DNA of 64,000 nt from Streptomyces halobius (GCF_023277745.1 NZ_CP086322.1:6572001-6636000); one strand, 5' to 3'. Counted from the stretch's first letter, positions 44,101 through 51,856 are shown. The notes: generated from the sequence alone by a model not told the origin. Numbers and translations are program-made.

Positions 44101-45785
44101 AGGGTGCGTGCGACGGTCTGCGGTGGGACGTAGCCGATCTGGTCCGGATCGAGATCGTTGCGTACGACCACGTCGTGGATCCCGGCACGGCCCAAGTGGT
44201 CGCGCAGGCCGGGGACGTGGGCGCCGGTCAGCAGGGCCTGTTCGACGGCGTCCAGGGCGCGGCGGGAGCCCGGGGTGCCGAACGGGACGAAGTCACGCTG
44301 CGCCCAGGGGGACCGGGCGAGGACGTCCAGGGGCTGGTCGATCGGCGAGCCCCAGGTGTAGATGCCGTGTGCGGTGGCGGGGACGACCAGGGCCCGGTTG
44401 TCGGGGGTGTGGGTCCTGAGCCAGTCGGCGGTCCGCTCCCAGTAGCCGGGGAGTTTGGTGAAGGCGCCGGGCTGGAGGACGCTGCCGGTCAGGAAGGGGA
44501 GGGCGAGGGCGGGCAGGACGAGGAAGGCGGTGAGGAGCGGGAGCCGGCGGCGGGCGGGAACGCGGCGGGTGCCCCGGCGTTCCGCGACGACCTGGAGCAG
44601 ATGCGCCAGCCCGAGGGTGAGCGCCAGGGCGAGGCCGGGGGCGAATTTGTAGATGTTGCGGAACGGGCGCAGCCAGCCGTTCAGCCAGTCCTGCCACAGG
44701 CCGTGTGCGGGGCCGCCCAGCGCACCGCCGTATCCGGCCAGCGTGATGAGCGCCACGGCCAGCACGGTCAGCAGCAGCCAGCGCCGCTCGGGCAGATCGC
44801 GGCGGGCCAGTCCGGCCAGGCCGAGCGCGGCGGCCAGCGCGGAGCCGAGCACCGCGAACGCGTTGGCCGTCATGGTCAGACCGGCCGGCAGCCAGGGTTC
44901 GCCGAAGTTGAGATAGCCGACCCAGTTGCCCGCGCCGCGCAGCAGCTCGGTGGCGGACATGGTGCCGGTGGTGGTGTCGGCCTGCTCGATGAACGGCATG
45001 AAGTCCTCGCCGTGGATGCCCAGCAGGAGCAGCGGTACCACCCACCAGGCGGTGGCCAGCAGCACACCGGGGATCCACCAGGCCAGCAGCTTCGGGCGGC
45101 GCGGCCCCGTACGGGAGAGCAGATACAGGCCGACGGGTAACAGCGAGGCCAGCGTCGAGGCCGCGTTGACACCTCCCATGAAGGGGATCAGCAGTGCCGA
45201 GCGGGTGGCCGCGATTCGGGCGCTGACCTGTGCGTTCGTCAGTGGCAGCAGCACCCAGGGCAGCAGCGCGCCGGGCAGCGCGGCCGCGGAGGTGGAGCCG
45301 ATGACGATGGTGAACGTCGGCCACAGGGCGTAGCAGGCGGCGGCCATCGTCCGGGACGGCGCGGTGCCGAAGCTCAGCCGTTCGGCCAGTCGCAGCGCGC
45401 CCCAGAACGCGGCGGTCACGATCAGCGACATCCACAGCCGCTCGGCCAGCCAGACGGGGAGGTGCGCCAGATCCGTCAGGCCGTAATACGGGAGGGTCGG
45501 GAAGGCATAGCCGACGTACTGGTCCGCGATACCGCCGAAGCCCGCCCGGTCGTGCCACAACTGCCCGAGGTCGCCAAGGAACCGCCAGGGGTCCGTCGTC
45601 ACGCCCAGCTTGGTCTCGAAGGTCATCTTCCCTGGTGAGGGGGCCAGAAAGCCGACCAGGGTGAGCGCCCAGAACCCGAACAGCCAGCGCCTGCCACGAG
45701 GTTGGCCGGACGGCGGGGCGGACGTGGACGTGTCCCCGGTGTCGGGCGATCCCGGGGACATGGACGGTTCGAGGGTCTGGGTCAT
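41145..45785 (-). CDS. AftD-like (DUF3367) membrane arabinofuranosyltransferase-type protein with carbohydrate-binding domains
   Basis: 1546 residues. The N-terminal ~480 residues hold about eleven membrane segments with the GT-C-type first-loop acid region (GFLAPSPGKMTFETKLGVTT). FRNIYKFAPGLALALTLGLA and WLRPFRNIYKF are typical of the mycobacterial AftD family. Two discoidin-like (F5/8 type C) modules follow in the outside part (FDGNPDTAWAEGSAGDPVGQ, VDGDLTTAWIAGDRPTLHLR). A beta-rich module leads to three or more C-terminal membrane segments and a cytoplasmic Gly/Pro-rich tail with three SGPYA repeats. Decaprenyl-phospho-arabinose is the known donor for this family; in Streptomyces the sugar is not known. 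ATG at 45785. Confidence 0.83.
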   Translation of the reverse strand: MTQTLEPSMSPGSPDTGDTSTSAPPSGQPRGRRWLFGFWALTLVGFLAPSPGKMTFETKLGVTTDPWRFLGDLGQLWHDRAGFGGIADQYVGYAFPTLPYYGLTDLAHLPVWLAERLWMSLIVTAAFWGALRLAERLSFGTAPSRTMAAACYALWPTFTIVIGSTSAAALPGALLPWVLLPLTNAQVSARIAATRSALLIPFMGGVNAASTLASLLPVGLYLLSRTGPRRPKLLAWWIPGVLLATAWWVVPLLLLGIHGEDFMPFIEQADTTTGTMSATELLRGAGNWVGYLNFGEPWLPAGLTMTANAFAVLGSALAAALGLAGLARRDLPERRWLLLTVLAVALITLAGYGGALGGPAHGLWQDWLNGWLRPFRNIYKFAPGLALALTLGLAHLLQVVAERRGTRRVPARRRLPLLTAFLVLPALALPFLTGSVLQPGAFTKLPGYWERTADWLRTHTPDNRALVVPATAHGIYTWGSPIDQPLDVLARSPWAQRDFVPFGTPGSRRALDAVEQALLTGAHVPGLRDHLGRAGIHDVVVRNDLDPDQIGYVPPQTVARTLEASGYRKVAAFGPLTTGGRIPAGTPPQIQGLYPRQRSVEIYEPRDTPEPGPVTAKSVADTARLSGGPEALLQLSADPALRSRPTILAGDHHPGIGTPSLQLTADGLRRADTRFGLVNSNTSYTYTADETNHPDSVQDPGRPPRQILPTSGIAHQTTAVLRGARSVTASTSGNWLFHLPQYDPVNAFDGNPDTAWAEGSAGDPVGQWVQIAFTRPTTVPSSISLTPLPGDGLRAAPTSVRVQTDRGSAESPLRPDGSPQQVKAPAGKARWLKVTILGSQTPRAGLSGAGFAEVSVPGVQVTRLLQLPADAQDSGAPAETVSLHRGSDPGGLSPVSAENGLHRQFRTRTGASYEISGKAVAVPGPELDRLLDRIAPGQKDRITATADSTGFGFGPSLSPRNLVDGDLTTAWIAGDRPTLHLRWPGKKKIDQIVLAAAGGISTRPEQILINSPDGAATAGVDENGQARFDPITTDRLDITISKVKPLTLHNPVAGQALQLPVGLSEVHLPALDAYRTPRPPADERFSVGCGQGPMLAVDGVLHATRASGHVRDLTERRPVEVELCAGEARDGHLELPSGQHRVEAGDQGPLALTDVTLRRGEGAGAPGASSAASTVASPVRDVTARDWAGDRRTVAVGAGRAAYLQMYENANDGWRATLNGRELTPLRLDGWQQGFLVPAGAGGTVELFYEPATAYHLGLIGGALGIALLIVSALVRRTPRTPPPDAQAPPAPSWVLGTLALTVVVAMAAGPYALIVPLLALLARFRPDLLLPLAFLAMLGAGATAALGAGGPAAAGEGAFSGTAQALALLALAAAVVTVPVRHRPTGRGAVADGPAEMPDPGLSPASSGPYASPSFPSRPSSGPYAPTSSPSPPSSGPYAPPSPPPAPPLPRRRRDGGTGHGEPGGRDEDAGRSTGSAGTRGGPARRGPSRAGVPAEAGRPIVAQGRTRSGGPDWADRRRPGGADRARDDGPDGPVRPGGSGEETS
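41455..41580. repeat. In-frame tandem repeat in the tail of the AftD-like gene
   Basis: Three imperfect ~40-50 bp units, each containing GC(G/A)TA(T/C)GGACCGGA(C/T)GACG, encode successive SGPYAxPS motifs on the minus strand. The unit lengths keep the frame. Confidence 0.75.
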
Positions 45786-45834
45786 GACAACCGCCGGGGG
45801 ACGAGGGGCGGCCGGCCGGGGAAGCGGAGCAAGG

Positions 45835-46560
45835 TCATGCCAGCCGCCGGAGGATGAGGAGGAGGTTCCAGGTGGCGAACTCGCGGACGCCGGGGAGGCG
45901 GGGAATGGTCTCGGCGAGGAACGGTGCATAGCGCGAGCGGGCCGACACGACGGCGATGTCGTCGCGGGCGCGCACCTGACGCAGGGTGGGGCCGATGTGC
46001 ACGGTGAAGAGGTTCTCGCCCAGGGTGTGCTTGGCCGGCCGGCCGGTGCGCCGCCGGTAGCGGGCACGGGCCCGCTCGGCCCCCAAGTAGTGCCAGGGCG
46101 CGGTCTCATGGCCGCCCCAGGGGGACAGCCAGTTGGTGAAGGACACATAGATCAGCCCGCCGGGGCGGGTGACCCGGACCAGTTCGCTCAGGAAGGTCCG
46201 TGGGTCGGCGACGTGCTCCAGCACGTTGGACGAGAAGCAGACATCGGCGGCGCCGTCGGCCAGCGGCAGCAGATAGCCGTCCGCGACCACCGCCCCCTCG
46301 GGGACCCGGCCGCGGGCGGTCAGCTCCGCCGTATCGGGCTCGAAGAGATAGCCGTGCGCGCCGCGGCGCCGGAACTCCTCGGTGAAGTGCCCGCTGCCGC
46401 CGCCGATGTCGGCGACCACCGCGCCCTTCAGCGGGATATGGCGTTCGACCTGGTCGGCGGCGTCGCGGGCGAGCAGCCGGTAGCACTGTTCCGGTTCGGC
46501 CTGTTCCCGGAGGAAGGCCCGGAAGAGGGCGTAGGACCTGCGGAGCGAGGGGTCGCGCAC
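45835..46560 (-). CDS. Class I SAM-dependent methyltransferase
   Basis: 241 residues. KGAVVADIGGGSGHFTEEFR is the SAM motif, with GYLFEPDTAELTARGRVPEG and FSSNVLEHVADPRTFLSELV followed by RVTRPGGLIYVSFTNWLSPW. The C terminus (FAETIPR-type and ATWNLLLILRRLA) is close to sugar and lipid methyltransferases of mycobacteria-like surface-glycan loci. GTG at 46560 lies 7 bp after the stop of the GT4 gene. It is separated from the AftD-like gene by 49 bp. Confidence 0.85.
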   Translation of the reverse strand: MRDPSLRRSYALFRAFLREQAEPEQCYRLLARDAADQVERHIPLKGAVVADIGGGSGHFTEEFRRRGAHGYLFEPDTAELTARGRVPEGAVVADGYLLPLADGAADVCFSSNVLEHVADPRTFLSELVRVTRPGGLIYVSFTNWLSPWGGHETAPWHYLGAERARARYRRRTGRPAKHTLGENLFTVHIGPTLRQVRARDDIAVVSARSRYAPFLAETIPRLPGVREFATWNLLLILRRLA

Positions 46561-46567
46561 CGGTGCC

Positions 46568-47767
46568 TCACCGCCTGCGGAGCGTGTTGACGAACGCCTC
46601 CGCGGCGACCGCCCGGAAGCTGCGGACCGTATGGCTCCATCGGAAGCGGGCGGCGCGCTCCGCGGCGGCCGCGGCCAGGGCGTCCCGGCGGCGGCCGCTG
46701 AGGGCGAGGGTGCACCAGTGCGCGGCGAACGCGCTCTCGCCACGGGCCAGCAGACCGGTGACGCCGTCCTCCACGGAGTCGCGCAGGCCGGGGATGTCGA
46801 AGCCGACAGCGGGGGTCCGGCGCGCGGCGGCCTCCATGACCACCAGGCCCCAGCCCTCGACGAGCGAGGGGTGCAGCAATACCCACGCAGAACAGAGAAG
46901 TTGGTGTTTACGCTGCTCGGATATGTGGCCGGTGAAGGTGACATCGGGGCCGGCCATCGCCGTCAGCCGCGCCCGCTCCGGCCCGTCGCCGACGATCACG
47001 ATCCGGCCGCCGGTCACCGGGCGCACCCGCTCCCACAGACGCAGCAGCAGATCGATGCGCTTGTACTCGACGAGCCGCCCCATGGCCAGGAAAAGCGGTT
47101 CCGGCGCCTTCGGCACGAGCGGTCCGGGCTCTTCGACACCGTTGTGGACCAGGCGGATACGGTCCGGATCCACGCCGAGGCCGTGCAGCGCGGACGCCGT
47201 CGAATCCGAGACGGCGACCATCAGGTTGCGGCGGTGGGTACCGGCCAGCGCCCAGTGCTCCAGACGGCGGCCGAGCCGGGCGGCGGGCCCCGGATAGCGC
47301 ATCCGCCACAGGTCCGTATGGACGTGGTTGACCAGGCACAGTGTCGGGCCACGGTGCCACAGCGGCGCCAGATACGGCATCCCGTTGCACACCTCGACCA
47401 GCAGATCGCAGGCGCCGACCCGGCGGGCCAACTGGCGGGGCGCACGCAGGAAATGACCGGCGTCGCCGCCCGCGGACACCACGCGGTAGTTGCGGATGGG
47501 GGCACCTCCCTGCTCGAGCGGAGCCGAGAGCTTGGGGGAGGCCGGTCCGCCGCACAGCAGGGTGACCTCGTGGCCGTGTGCGGTGAGCCCTTCGGCGATC
47601 CGGTCCACCAGGAGCTCGGAACCGCCGGCGGCGGCGTTCCCGAGGTCGCGGCGGGCCAGGAAGACGATACGGCGGGGAAGCGGGGGCGGCCCGGACGAGG
47701 GGGGTGCGGGCAGGGGGGACGGCGGGGGTGGTGCGAGGGGCGGTGACGGTGGTACGTGCTGGGGCAT
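46568..47767 (-). CDS. Family-4 glycosyltransferase (GT-B fold)
   Basis: 399 residues. After a Pro-rich leader the N-terminal half begins RIVFLARRDLGNAAAGGSEL. The C-terminal half has LFLAMGRLVEYKRIDLLLRL, IVIVGDGPERARLTAMAGPD and the donor-binding EX7E motif in HPSLVEGWGLVVMEAAARRT. This is a retaining, nucleotide-sugar-using enzyme that probably acts on the cytoplasmic side. In frame between CGGP and IRNYRV it carries residues ASPKLSAPLEQGGAP, encoded by short repeat element copy A. ATG at 47767 follows a 398-bp gap. It is the first gene of the tightly packed cluster. Confidence 0.86.
   Translation of the reverse strand: MPQHVPPSPPLAPPPPSPLPAPPSSGPPPLPRRIVFLARRDLGNAAAGGSELLVDRIAEGLTAHGHEVTLLCGGPASPKLSAPLEQGGAPIRNYRVVSAGGDAGHFLRAPRQLARRVGACDLLVEVCNGMPYLAPLWHRGPTLCLVNHVHTDLWRMRYPGPAARLGRRLEHWALAGTHRRNLMVAVSDSTASALHGLGVDPDRIRLVHNGVEEPGPLVPKAPEPLFLAMGRLVEYKRIDLLLRLWERVRPVTGGRIVIVGDGPERARLTAMAGPDVTFTGHISEQRKHQLLCSAWVLLHPSLVEGWGLVVMEAAARRTPAVGFDIPGLRDSVEDGVTGLLARGESAFAAHWCTLALSGRRRDALAAAAAERAARFRWSHTVRSFRAVAAEAFVNTLRRR
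47495..47541 (+). repeat. Short interspersed element, copy A, in frame inside the GT4 gene
   Basis: 47 bp starting GATGGGGGCACCTCCCTG, with the interior CTCGAGCGGAGCCGAGAG and ending CTTGGGGGAGG. The interior and ends match copy B (48183-48268); the ends match copy C (19093-19132). It adds about 15 residues without a stop. Confidence 0.75.
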
Positions 47768-48165
47768 GTGCGCTCCAACTCGTCTCAGGGTGCGGTACCA
47801 GCGGTGGGGGACGTACTGCGCTGAGTCGTTCGGGGCTGTGCTGCATCATGCTGCGGTGCTGGACGTGCTACCGGGCCGGCGTCCGGAGGTACTGCGGTGC
47901 CGACGCGCGGAACCTACTGGTGCTCGGGTGTTGCCGAACTGCCGTATTGCTCGGGTGTTGCCGTGGTGGCGCTGAAGGTATGTCCGTGTTGCCGAGGTAT
48001 TGACGTTCTGCTGCGGTGCCGTTGCCGTGGTGTTTCGGAATTCTGCCGACTGGAAGCACGGTCGTCTGCGTGTGGGGTGGATAGTTTTCGCCGCCGTGTT
48101 CGATACGGCTACTCACCGGGATGACAAGTCCGGGGTCCGTCCTCGCTGACGGATCCGCACTTCGC
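47768..48165. other. Gene-free region upstream of the GT4 gene, with direct repeats
   Basis: No gene seen. TGCTCGGGTGTTGCCG occurs at about 47930-47945 and 47949-47964, and shorter GTTGCCG copies follow to 48030. The promoter of the nine-gene cluster should lie here, but I see no clear consensus. Confidence 0.5.
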
Positions 48166-49251
48166 TCAGGGCCTGCCGATCCGCCTCCCCCACGTTCTCG
48201 GCCGCTCCCCCACGTTCTCGGCTCCGCTCGAACAGGGGCGACCCCCATGACCAGGGAGGTGCCCCCATCCGCGCACCACCAACACCACGCCCACCAGCGC
48301 AAGCACGCCGCCCGCCGCCGCGGCGCCCACCGGGAGCCTCTCCCCGACCAGCGCCAGCTTGTCGCTGTCGGCCTTCGCCAGCGCCACCTGGGCCCGCTGC
48401 GTCGCGGGCGTGAACTGGAGGTGCTCGCCGTCCAGCAGCGTCACCGCGTCGCGCCGGGCACCCGGCGCCCGCAGCGTCTTGCGCGGCGAGATCGAGGCAT
48501 GGATGATCCGGCCGGTGCGCCGCTCGACGACCAGCTCGATCCCGGAGTTCGCATACCACTCCTCGGCCTGGATCTGGCCCTGCGTCGGCCGCCCGACCAG
48601 CCGGCCGGGAACCTGCCGGCTGCCGGTCCGGGTGGGCCGTACGGTCCCGGTGAAGCGATAGCCCCGGTACCCCTGGATCGTCTTCGTCCCGGCGAAGCGG
48701 AGCGGCACTGCGGCGCCCAGTGTGTTGTCCCACCAGCGGTAGCTCTTCTTCTGCACATCAAAGGGGAATTTGAGGTACGCATCCCCGTCGAAGCGGGTCG
48801 GGGCCTCCTCGCAGCAGTGCACCGGGGCATTGCTGCGCCGGTCGACGACCCAGCGTTCGGTGGTCCACTGGAACGCCTTCCGCGGATCCTTCAGGGCCAG
48901 CGTCTTCGGGGTGTCGACCGTCGTGGAGACATCCCACACGGCCCGCCCGCTCGCCAGGCTCGCCGGGACGTCGCCCAGCACATGGCGGGTGATGGTGATC
49001 TTCTGCCGCTCCCTGGTCTTGAGTGACGTGGTGTCGAAGTAGGCGCCGCGTCCGGTGAAGACCGTGGTGACATCGACATCGACCGGGGTGACCTTGGCCC
49101 GCGGCTCGACGTACCAGGCCAGCATGGGCGCGAGGACCAGCAGGAAGACGCCGAGACCCAGCAGGACCAGCGACAGGGGCGAGGCGGTGACCGGGACTCC
49201 GGCCCGCTCGGACCGGGCCGAACGGTCGGGGCTCGTACCGGAATTACGCAT
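48166..49251 (-). CDS. DUF3068 (PorA-family-like) membrane-anchored protein
   Basis: 361 residues. An N-terminal membrane segment (LSLVLLGLGVFLLVLAPMLA) precedes a long outside region: TPVDVDVTTVFTGRGAYFDT, RYVVDRRSN-type turns, CCEEAPTRFDGDAYLKFPFD, GYRFTGTVRPTRTGSRQVPG and EEWYANSGIELVVERRTGRI. A second membrane segment near the C terminus (AAAAGGVLALVGVVLVVRGW) anchors the far end. This layout is that of the DUF3068 family, linked to the actinobacterial envelope. The last ~28 residues are encoded by short repeat element copy B. ATG at 49251. It is probably associated with the glycan cluster on the same strand. Confidence 0.78.
   Translation of the reverse strand: MRNSGTSPDRSARSERAGVPVTASPLSLVLLGLGVFLLVLAPMLAWYVEPRAKVTPVDVDVTTVFTGRGAYFDTTSLKTRERQKITITRHVLGDVPASLASGRAVWDVSTTVDTPKTLALKDPRKAFQWTTERWVVDRRSNAPVHCCEEAPTRFDGDAYLKFPFDVQKKSYRWWDNTLGAAVPLRFAGTKTIQGYRGYRFTGTVRPTRTGSRQVPGRLVGRPTQGQIQAEEWYANSGIELVVERRTGRIIHASISPRKTLRAPGARRDAVTLLDGEHLQFTPATQRAQVALAKADSDKLALVGERLPVGAAAAGGVLALVGVVLVVRGWGHLPGHGGRPCSSGAENVGERPRTWGRRIGRP
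48183..48268 (-). repeat. Short interspersed element, copy B, at the 3' end of the DUF3068 gene
   Basis: On the minus strand it starts GATGGGGGCACCTCCCTG, has TCGAGCGGAGCCGAGA inside and ends GGGGGAGG. It is 86 bp, longer than copy A, with an internal duplication of CTCCCCCACGTTCTCGG (48184-48200 and 48204-48220). Confidence 0.75.
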
Positions 49252-49477
49252 AACGAGCACTCCTGGAAGCGGTGGGGGACACGCCCTGGTGCACGTGCGG
49301 CGTCGACTGACGCGCCATGGGCCGGGAAGGTAAGCGAACACTTGACAGGGCGTCAATGCCCTTCCAGACTCGGCAAGCACCACGACTGACGTGGTGCCGC
49401 GCTGTGGGAACGCGGCATCGAGCCGGACCCGTGGGCGCAATCCGCCCCGGGCCGGACCGTGTGCCGTACCAACTCGA

Positions 49478-49500
49478 CGGAGGCCGACAAACGGCCTCCG
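49478..49500. terminator. Hairpin before the small membrane protein gene
   Basis: CGGAGGCC-GACAAAC-GGCCTCCG, perfect 8-bp stem, 27 bp upstream of ATG 49527. It may end an upstream transcript or be a leader element; no T-run. Confidence 0.45.
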
Positions 49501-49526
49501 CCATCGACGAAGGGGCTCGCCGCGCC

Positions 49527-49673
49527 ATGCACCGAATGCTCGCCGCCGTCCTGACCGCGCTGGCCGCCGCCGCCCTCGCCGTGGGCGCCGGGTGCGGCAT
49601 CGTCGCCGCCCTGGAAGTGCCTCCCGAACAGCCCAATGTGCCGCTGGTGACCTTCGACCGGACCGGCGAGTAG
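49527..49673 (+). CDS. Small single-span membrane protein
   Basis: 48 residues: one N-terminal hydrophobic helix (MLAAVLTALAAAALAVGAGC), then VPPEQPNVPLVTFDRTGE. Size and pattern (short hydrophobic N terminus plus a Pro-rich polar tail) fit the small secreted/anchored proteins common in Streptomyces. No function can be given. ATG at 49527; an open frame continues upstream without protein-like features. It ends 10 bp before the PucR-type gene. Confidence 0.5.
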   Translation: MHRMLAAVLTALAAAALAVGAGCGIVAALEVPPEQPNVPLVTFDRTGE

Positions 49674-49683
49674 GGGGCCGGGC

Positions 49684-51048
49684 GTGACGAGACCGGGTAT
49701 GACGAGGCGGGTCTCGGGCAGTGCGTCACCGGCCGGGCGTGGTGACGGGGGACGGGGTGTGGTGACCGCCGTCCGCTCGGCCTGGCGGGAGGTCCCGCCC
49801 TACCAGGTGCGGCGGTTCGCCGCCCTGGCCATGGACGAGGTGCCCACCCTGGCGCAGGACATCCTGCGGGAGATCCGTCACGAGTACCCCCAACTGCCCC
49901 TCATCCCGGATGAGTTCGGAGAGCCGCAGGCGCTGGTCGGCATCCGGCAGTCGCTGGAGCACTTCGTGGAGCACATGACGGCCGGGCTGGACCGCCCGCA
50001 TGTCCACCCGCGTGTCTTCCAGGACTTCGGCCGCGGCGAGGGCATACAGGGCCGCAGCCTGGACGCCCTCCAGGCCATCTACCGGCTCGGCGTACGGCTG
50101 GCCTGGCGGCGGCTCGCCGAGATCGGCCAGCAGGTCGCCATCCCGGCCCCGGCGATGTACGAACTCGCCGAGTCCGGCTTCGAGTACCTCGACGGACTGG
50201 TCGCCGAATCCGTACGCGGCTACGCCGAGGCCGCCGCCCGGCAGGCGGGCGAGCGGCTGAGGCTGCAACGCCGCCTGATGGAGCAGCTGTTCGCGGGCGA
50301 TTCGGAGGTGGCTGCGCGCGGCGAGGGGTGCGGGGTGCGGCGGCAGCGACGGGACAGCGGCGGACCGGCGAGCGTCGCCGACGACGCGGGTGATCCGGTG
50401 CCCGCGCTCGCCGAGGTCGCCGCCCGGGTCGGCTGGCCGCTGCCCGAGCGGGTGGCGGTCGCGGTGCTGATGCGCCCGGCCCGGGAGGCGGTGGCGCCCG
50501 CCGTCGCCTCGGACGTCCTGCTGGACATGGAGTGCGAACGGCCGCGGATGGTGGTGCCGGAACCGGACGCCCCGGGGCGGAGGGAACTGCTGGCGCGCGC
50601 GGCGGCCGGCTGGTCGGGCGCGATCGGGCCCGTCGTACCGCTGCCGGACGCCGCGAAGTCGCTGCGCTGGGCCGGGTCCGCGGTCGGCCTGATAGAGCGC
50701 GGAATGCTGCCCGCGGGCGAGCTGCTGCAGTGCACCGAGCACACCGAGGCACTGGTCCTGCTGCCGCCCGAGGAACTGATCGACGACCTCACCCGCCGCC
50801 GTCTCGCGCCGCTGACCCGCTGCGGCCCCACCCACGCCCGCCGGCTCGCGGAAACCCTGCTCGCCTGGCTGGAAACCCGCGGCGGCGCCCCCGAGGTCGC
50901 CGCCCGGCTCGGCGTCCATCCCCAGACCGTGCGCTACCGGCTGCGCCAGATACGGGAGTTGTGGGGCTGCGAGATGGACGACCCGGACCGCCGCTTCGAA
51001 CTGGAACTGGTGTTACGGGCACGGAGGTTACGGGGGGAGTTGGGGTAG
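49684..51048 (+). CDS. PucR/CdaR-type helix-turn-helix regulator
   Basis: 454 residues. The N-terminal half is an alpha-helical sensor domain (FAALAMDEVPTLAQDILREI, LDALQAIYRLGVRLAWRRLA). The middle resembles the degenerate GGDEF-like domain of this group. The C-terminal HTH_30 domain is clear: LAETLLAWLETRGGAPEVAA, then RLGVHPQTVRYRLRQIRELW. Such proteins are activators responding to metabolites. It is divergent from the DUF3068 gene and could control the glycan cluster (inference). GTG at 49684; ATG at 49699 is a possible alternative. Confidence 0.82.
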   Translation: MTRPGMTRRVSGSASPAGRGDGGRGVVTAVRSAWREVPPYQVRRFAALAMDEVPTLAQDILREIRHEYPQLPLIPDEFGEPQALVGIRQSLEHFVEHMTAGLDRPHVHPRVFQDFGRGEGIQGRSLDALQAIYRLGVRLAWRRLAEIGQQVAIPAPAMYELAESGFEYLDGLVAESVRGYAEAAARQAGERLRLQRRLMEQLFAGDSEVAARGEGCGVRRQRRDSGGPASVADDAGDPVPALAEVAARVGWPLPERVAVAVLMRPAREAVAPAVASDVLLDMECERPRMVVPEPDAPGRRELLARAAAGWSGAIGPVVPLPDAAKSLRWAGSAVGLIERGMLPAGELLQCTEHTEALVLLPPEELIDDLTRRRLAPLTRCGPTHARRLAETLLAWLETRGGAPEVAARLGVHPQTVRYRLRQIRELWGCEMDDPDRRFELELVLRARRLRGELG

Positions 51049-51086
51049 GGGGCGGCGGCCCGTCCCACGCCCCGCCCGCGGCAGCG

Positions 51087-51371
51087 TCAGCTGAAATCGA
51101 GGTCGCCGGTACGCGTCCGCTTCAGCTCGAAGAACGTGTCGTATCCGGCGAGGAGCCGGGCGCCGTCGAAGGCCCGTGCCGCCTCCTCGCCGCGCGGGAT
51201 GGCCGTCAGGAGCGGGACCCAGCCCTCGTCCAGCAGTGCGCGGTACTTCGAGGGGAGGTCCTCACGGCCCTCGTTGAGCACCGAGAGGCTCATCACCCGG
51301 AAGCGCAGATCCAGCTCCCGGTGCCGCTCACCGGCTCGGGCCGACGCGCCTCCTCGGGGCGGCGCACCCAC
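51087..51371 (-). pseudogene. Mycothiol-dependent nitroreductase (DsbA/Rv2466c-like), deleted
   Basis: The open frame has RELDLRFRVMSLSVLNEGRE then YRALLDEGWVP, typical of residues ~35-65 of the DsbA-fold Rv2466c family. It jumps directly to the family's last segment (LLTAIPRGEEAARAFDGARL, FFELKRTRTGDLDFS). The redox CPWC/CPFAW-type N terminus and ~110 central residues are missing. About 80 of ~210 residues are left. The two parts are in one frame, so an in-frame deletion has occurred. Confidence 0.72.
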
Positions 51372-51402
51372 TCGGGCCGACGCATCTGCCCGGCTGACGC
51401 GC

Positions 51403-51834
51403 CTACTCGGGCGCGATGCCCAGCATCCGCTGGAGCAGCTCCTTGAGCAGCGTCCGCTCGGCGACGGTCAGCTGGCCGAGGGGCTCTCGCGCGAAGTCCA
51501 GCGAGGTGCGCAGCCGCTCGGCGGTGCGCTCGCCCTCGGCGGTCGGGGCGGCCAGTTTGACGCGGCGGTCGGCCGGGTCGGGGCGGCGCTCCACCAGACC
51601 GCGGGACTCCAGACGGTCCACGATGCCGGTGATGTTCGACGGCTCGCACCTCAGGCGCTGCGCGACCCTGCGCATCGGCAGCGGCTCGACGCAGAGCAGG
51701 CTCAGCACCCGCGCCTGGGCCCCGGTGAGGGAGTGCTCGGCCGCGGCGTGCTCGTACTCCTCGTAGTAACGGGCGACGACGGTGCCGATGAGGTCGACGA
51801 CCTCGACGGTCAAGGGGTCTGCGCGCGGAGTCAT
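51403..51834 (-). CDS. MarR-family transcriptional regulator
   Basis: 143 residues. The winged-helix domain is clear: AAAEHSLTGAQARVLSLLCV, RRVAQRLRCEPSNITGIVDR (recognition helix), then LESRGLVERRPDPADRRVKL (wing with the DxR motif). The C-terminal dimer helix is LLKELLQRMLGIAP. Its ATG at 51834 is 86 bp from the divergent oxidoreductase ATG, and a perfect palindrome lies between them. I infer that it represses the oxidoreductase and itself. Upstream in-frame ATGs (51852 and further) exist but the fold begins near 51834. Confidence 0.85.
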   Translation of the reverse strand: MTPRADPLTVEVVDLIGTVVARYYEEYEHAAAEHSLTGAQARVLSLLCVEPLPMRRVAQRLRCEPSNITGIVDRLESRGLVERRPDPADRRVKLAAPTAEGERTAERLRTSLDFAREPLGQLTVAERTLLKELLQRMLGIAPE

Positions 51835-51856
51835 ACACAGGAGGATACCCACATGC

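Noticed and set aside
41637..45140. An 1167-residue open frame on the plus strand
   Set aside because: Antisense shadow of the AftD-like gene; composition is typical of a GC-rich reverse frame and no domain is visible.
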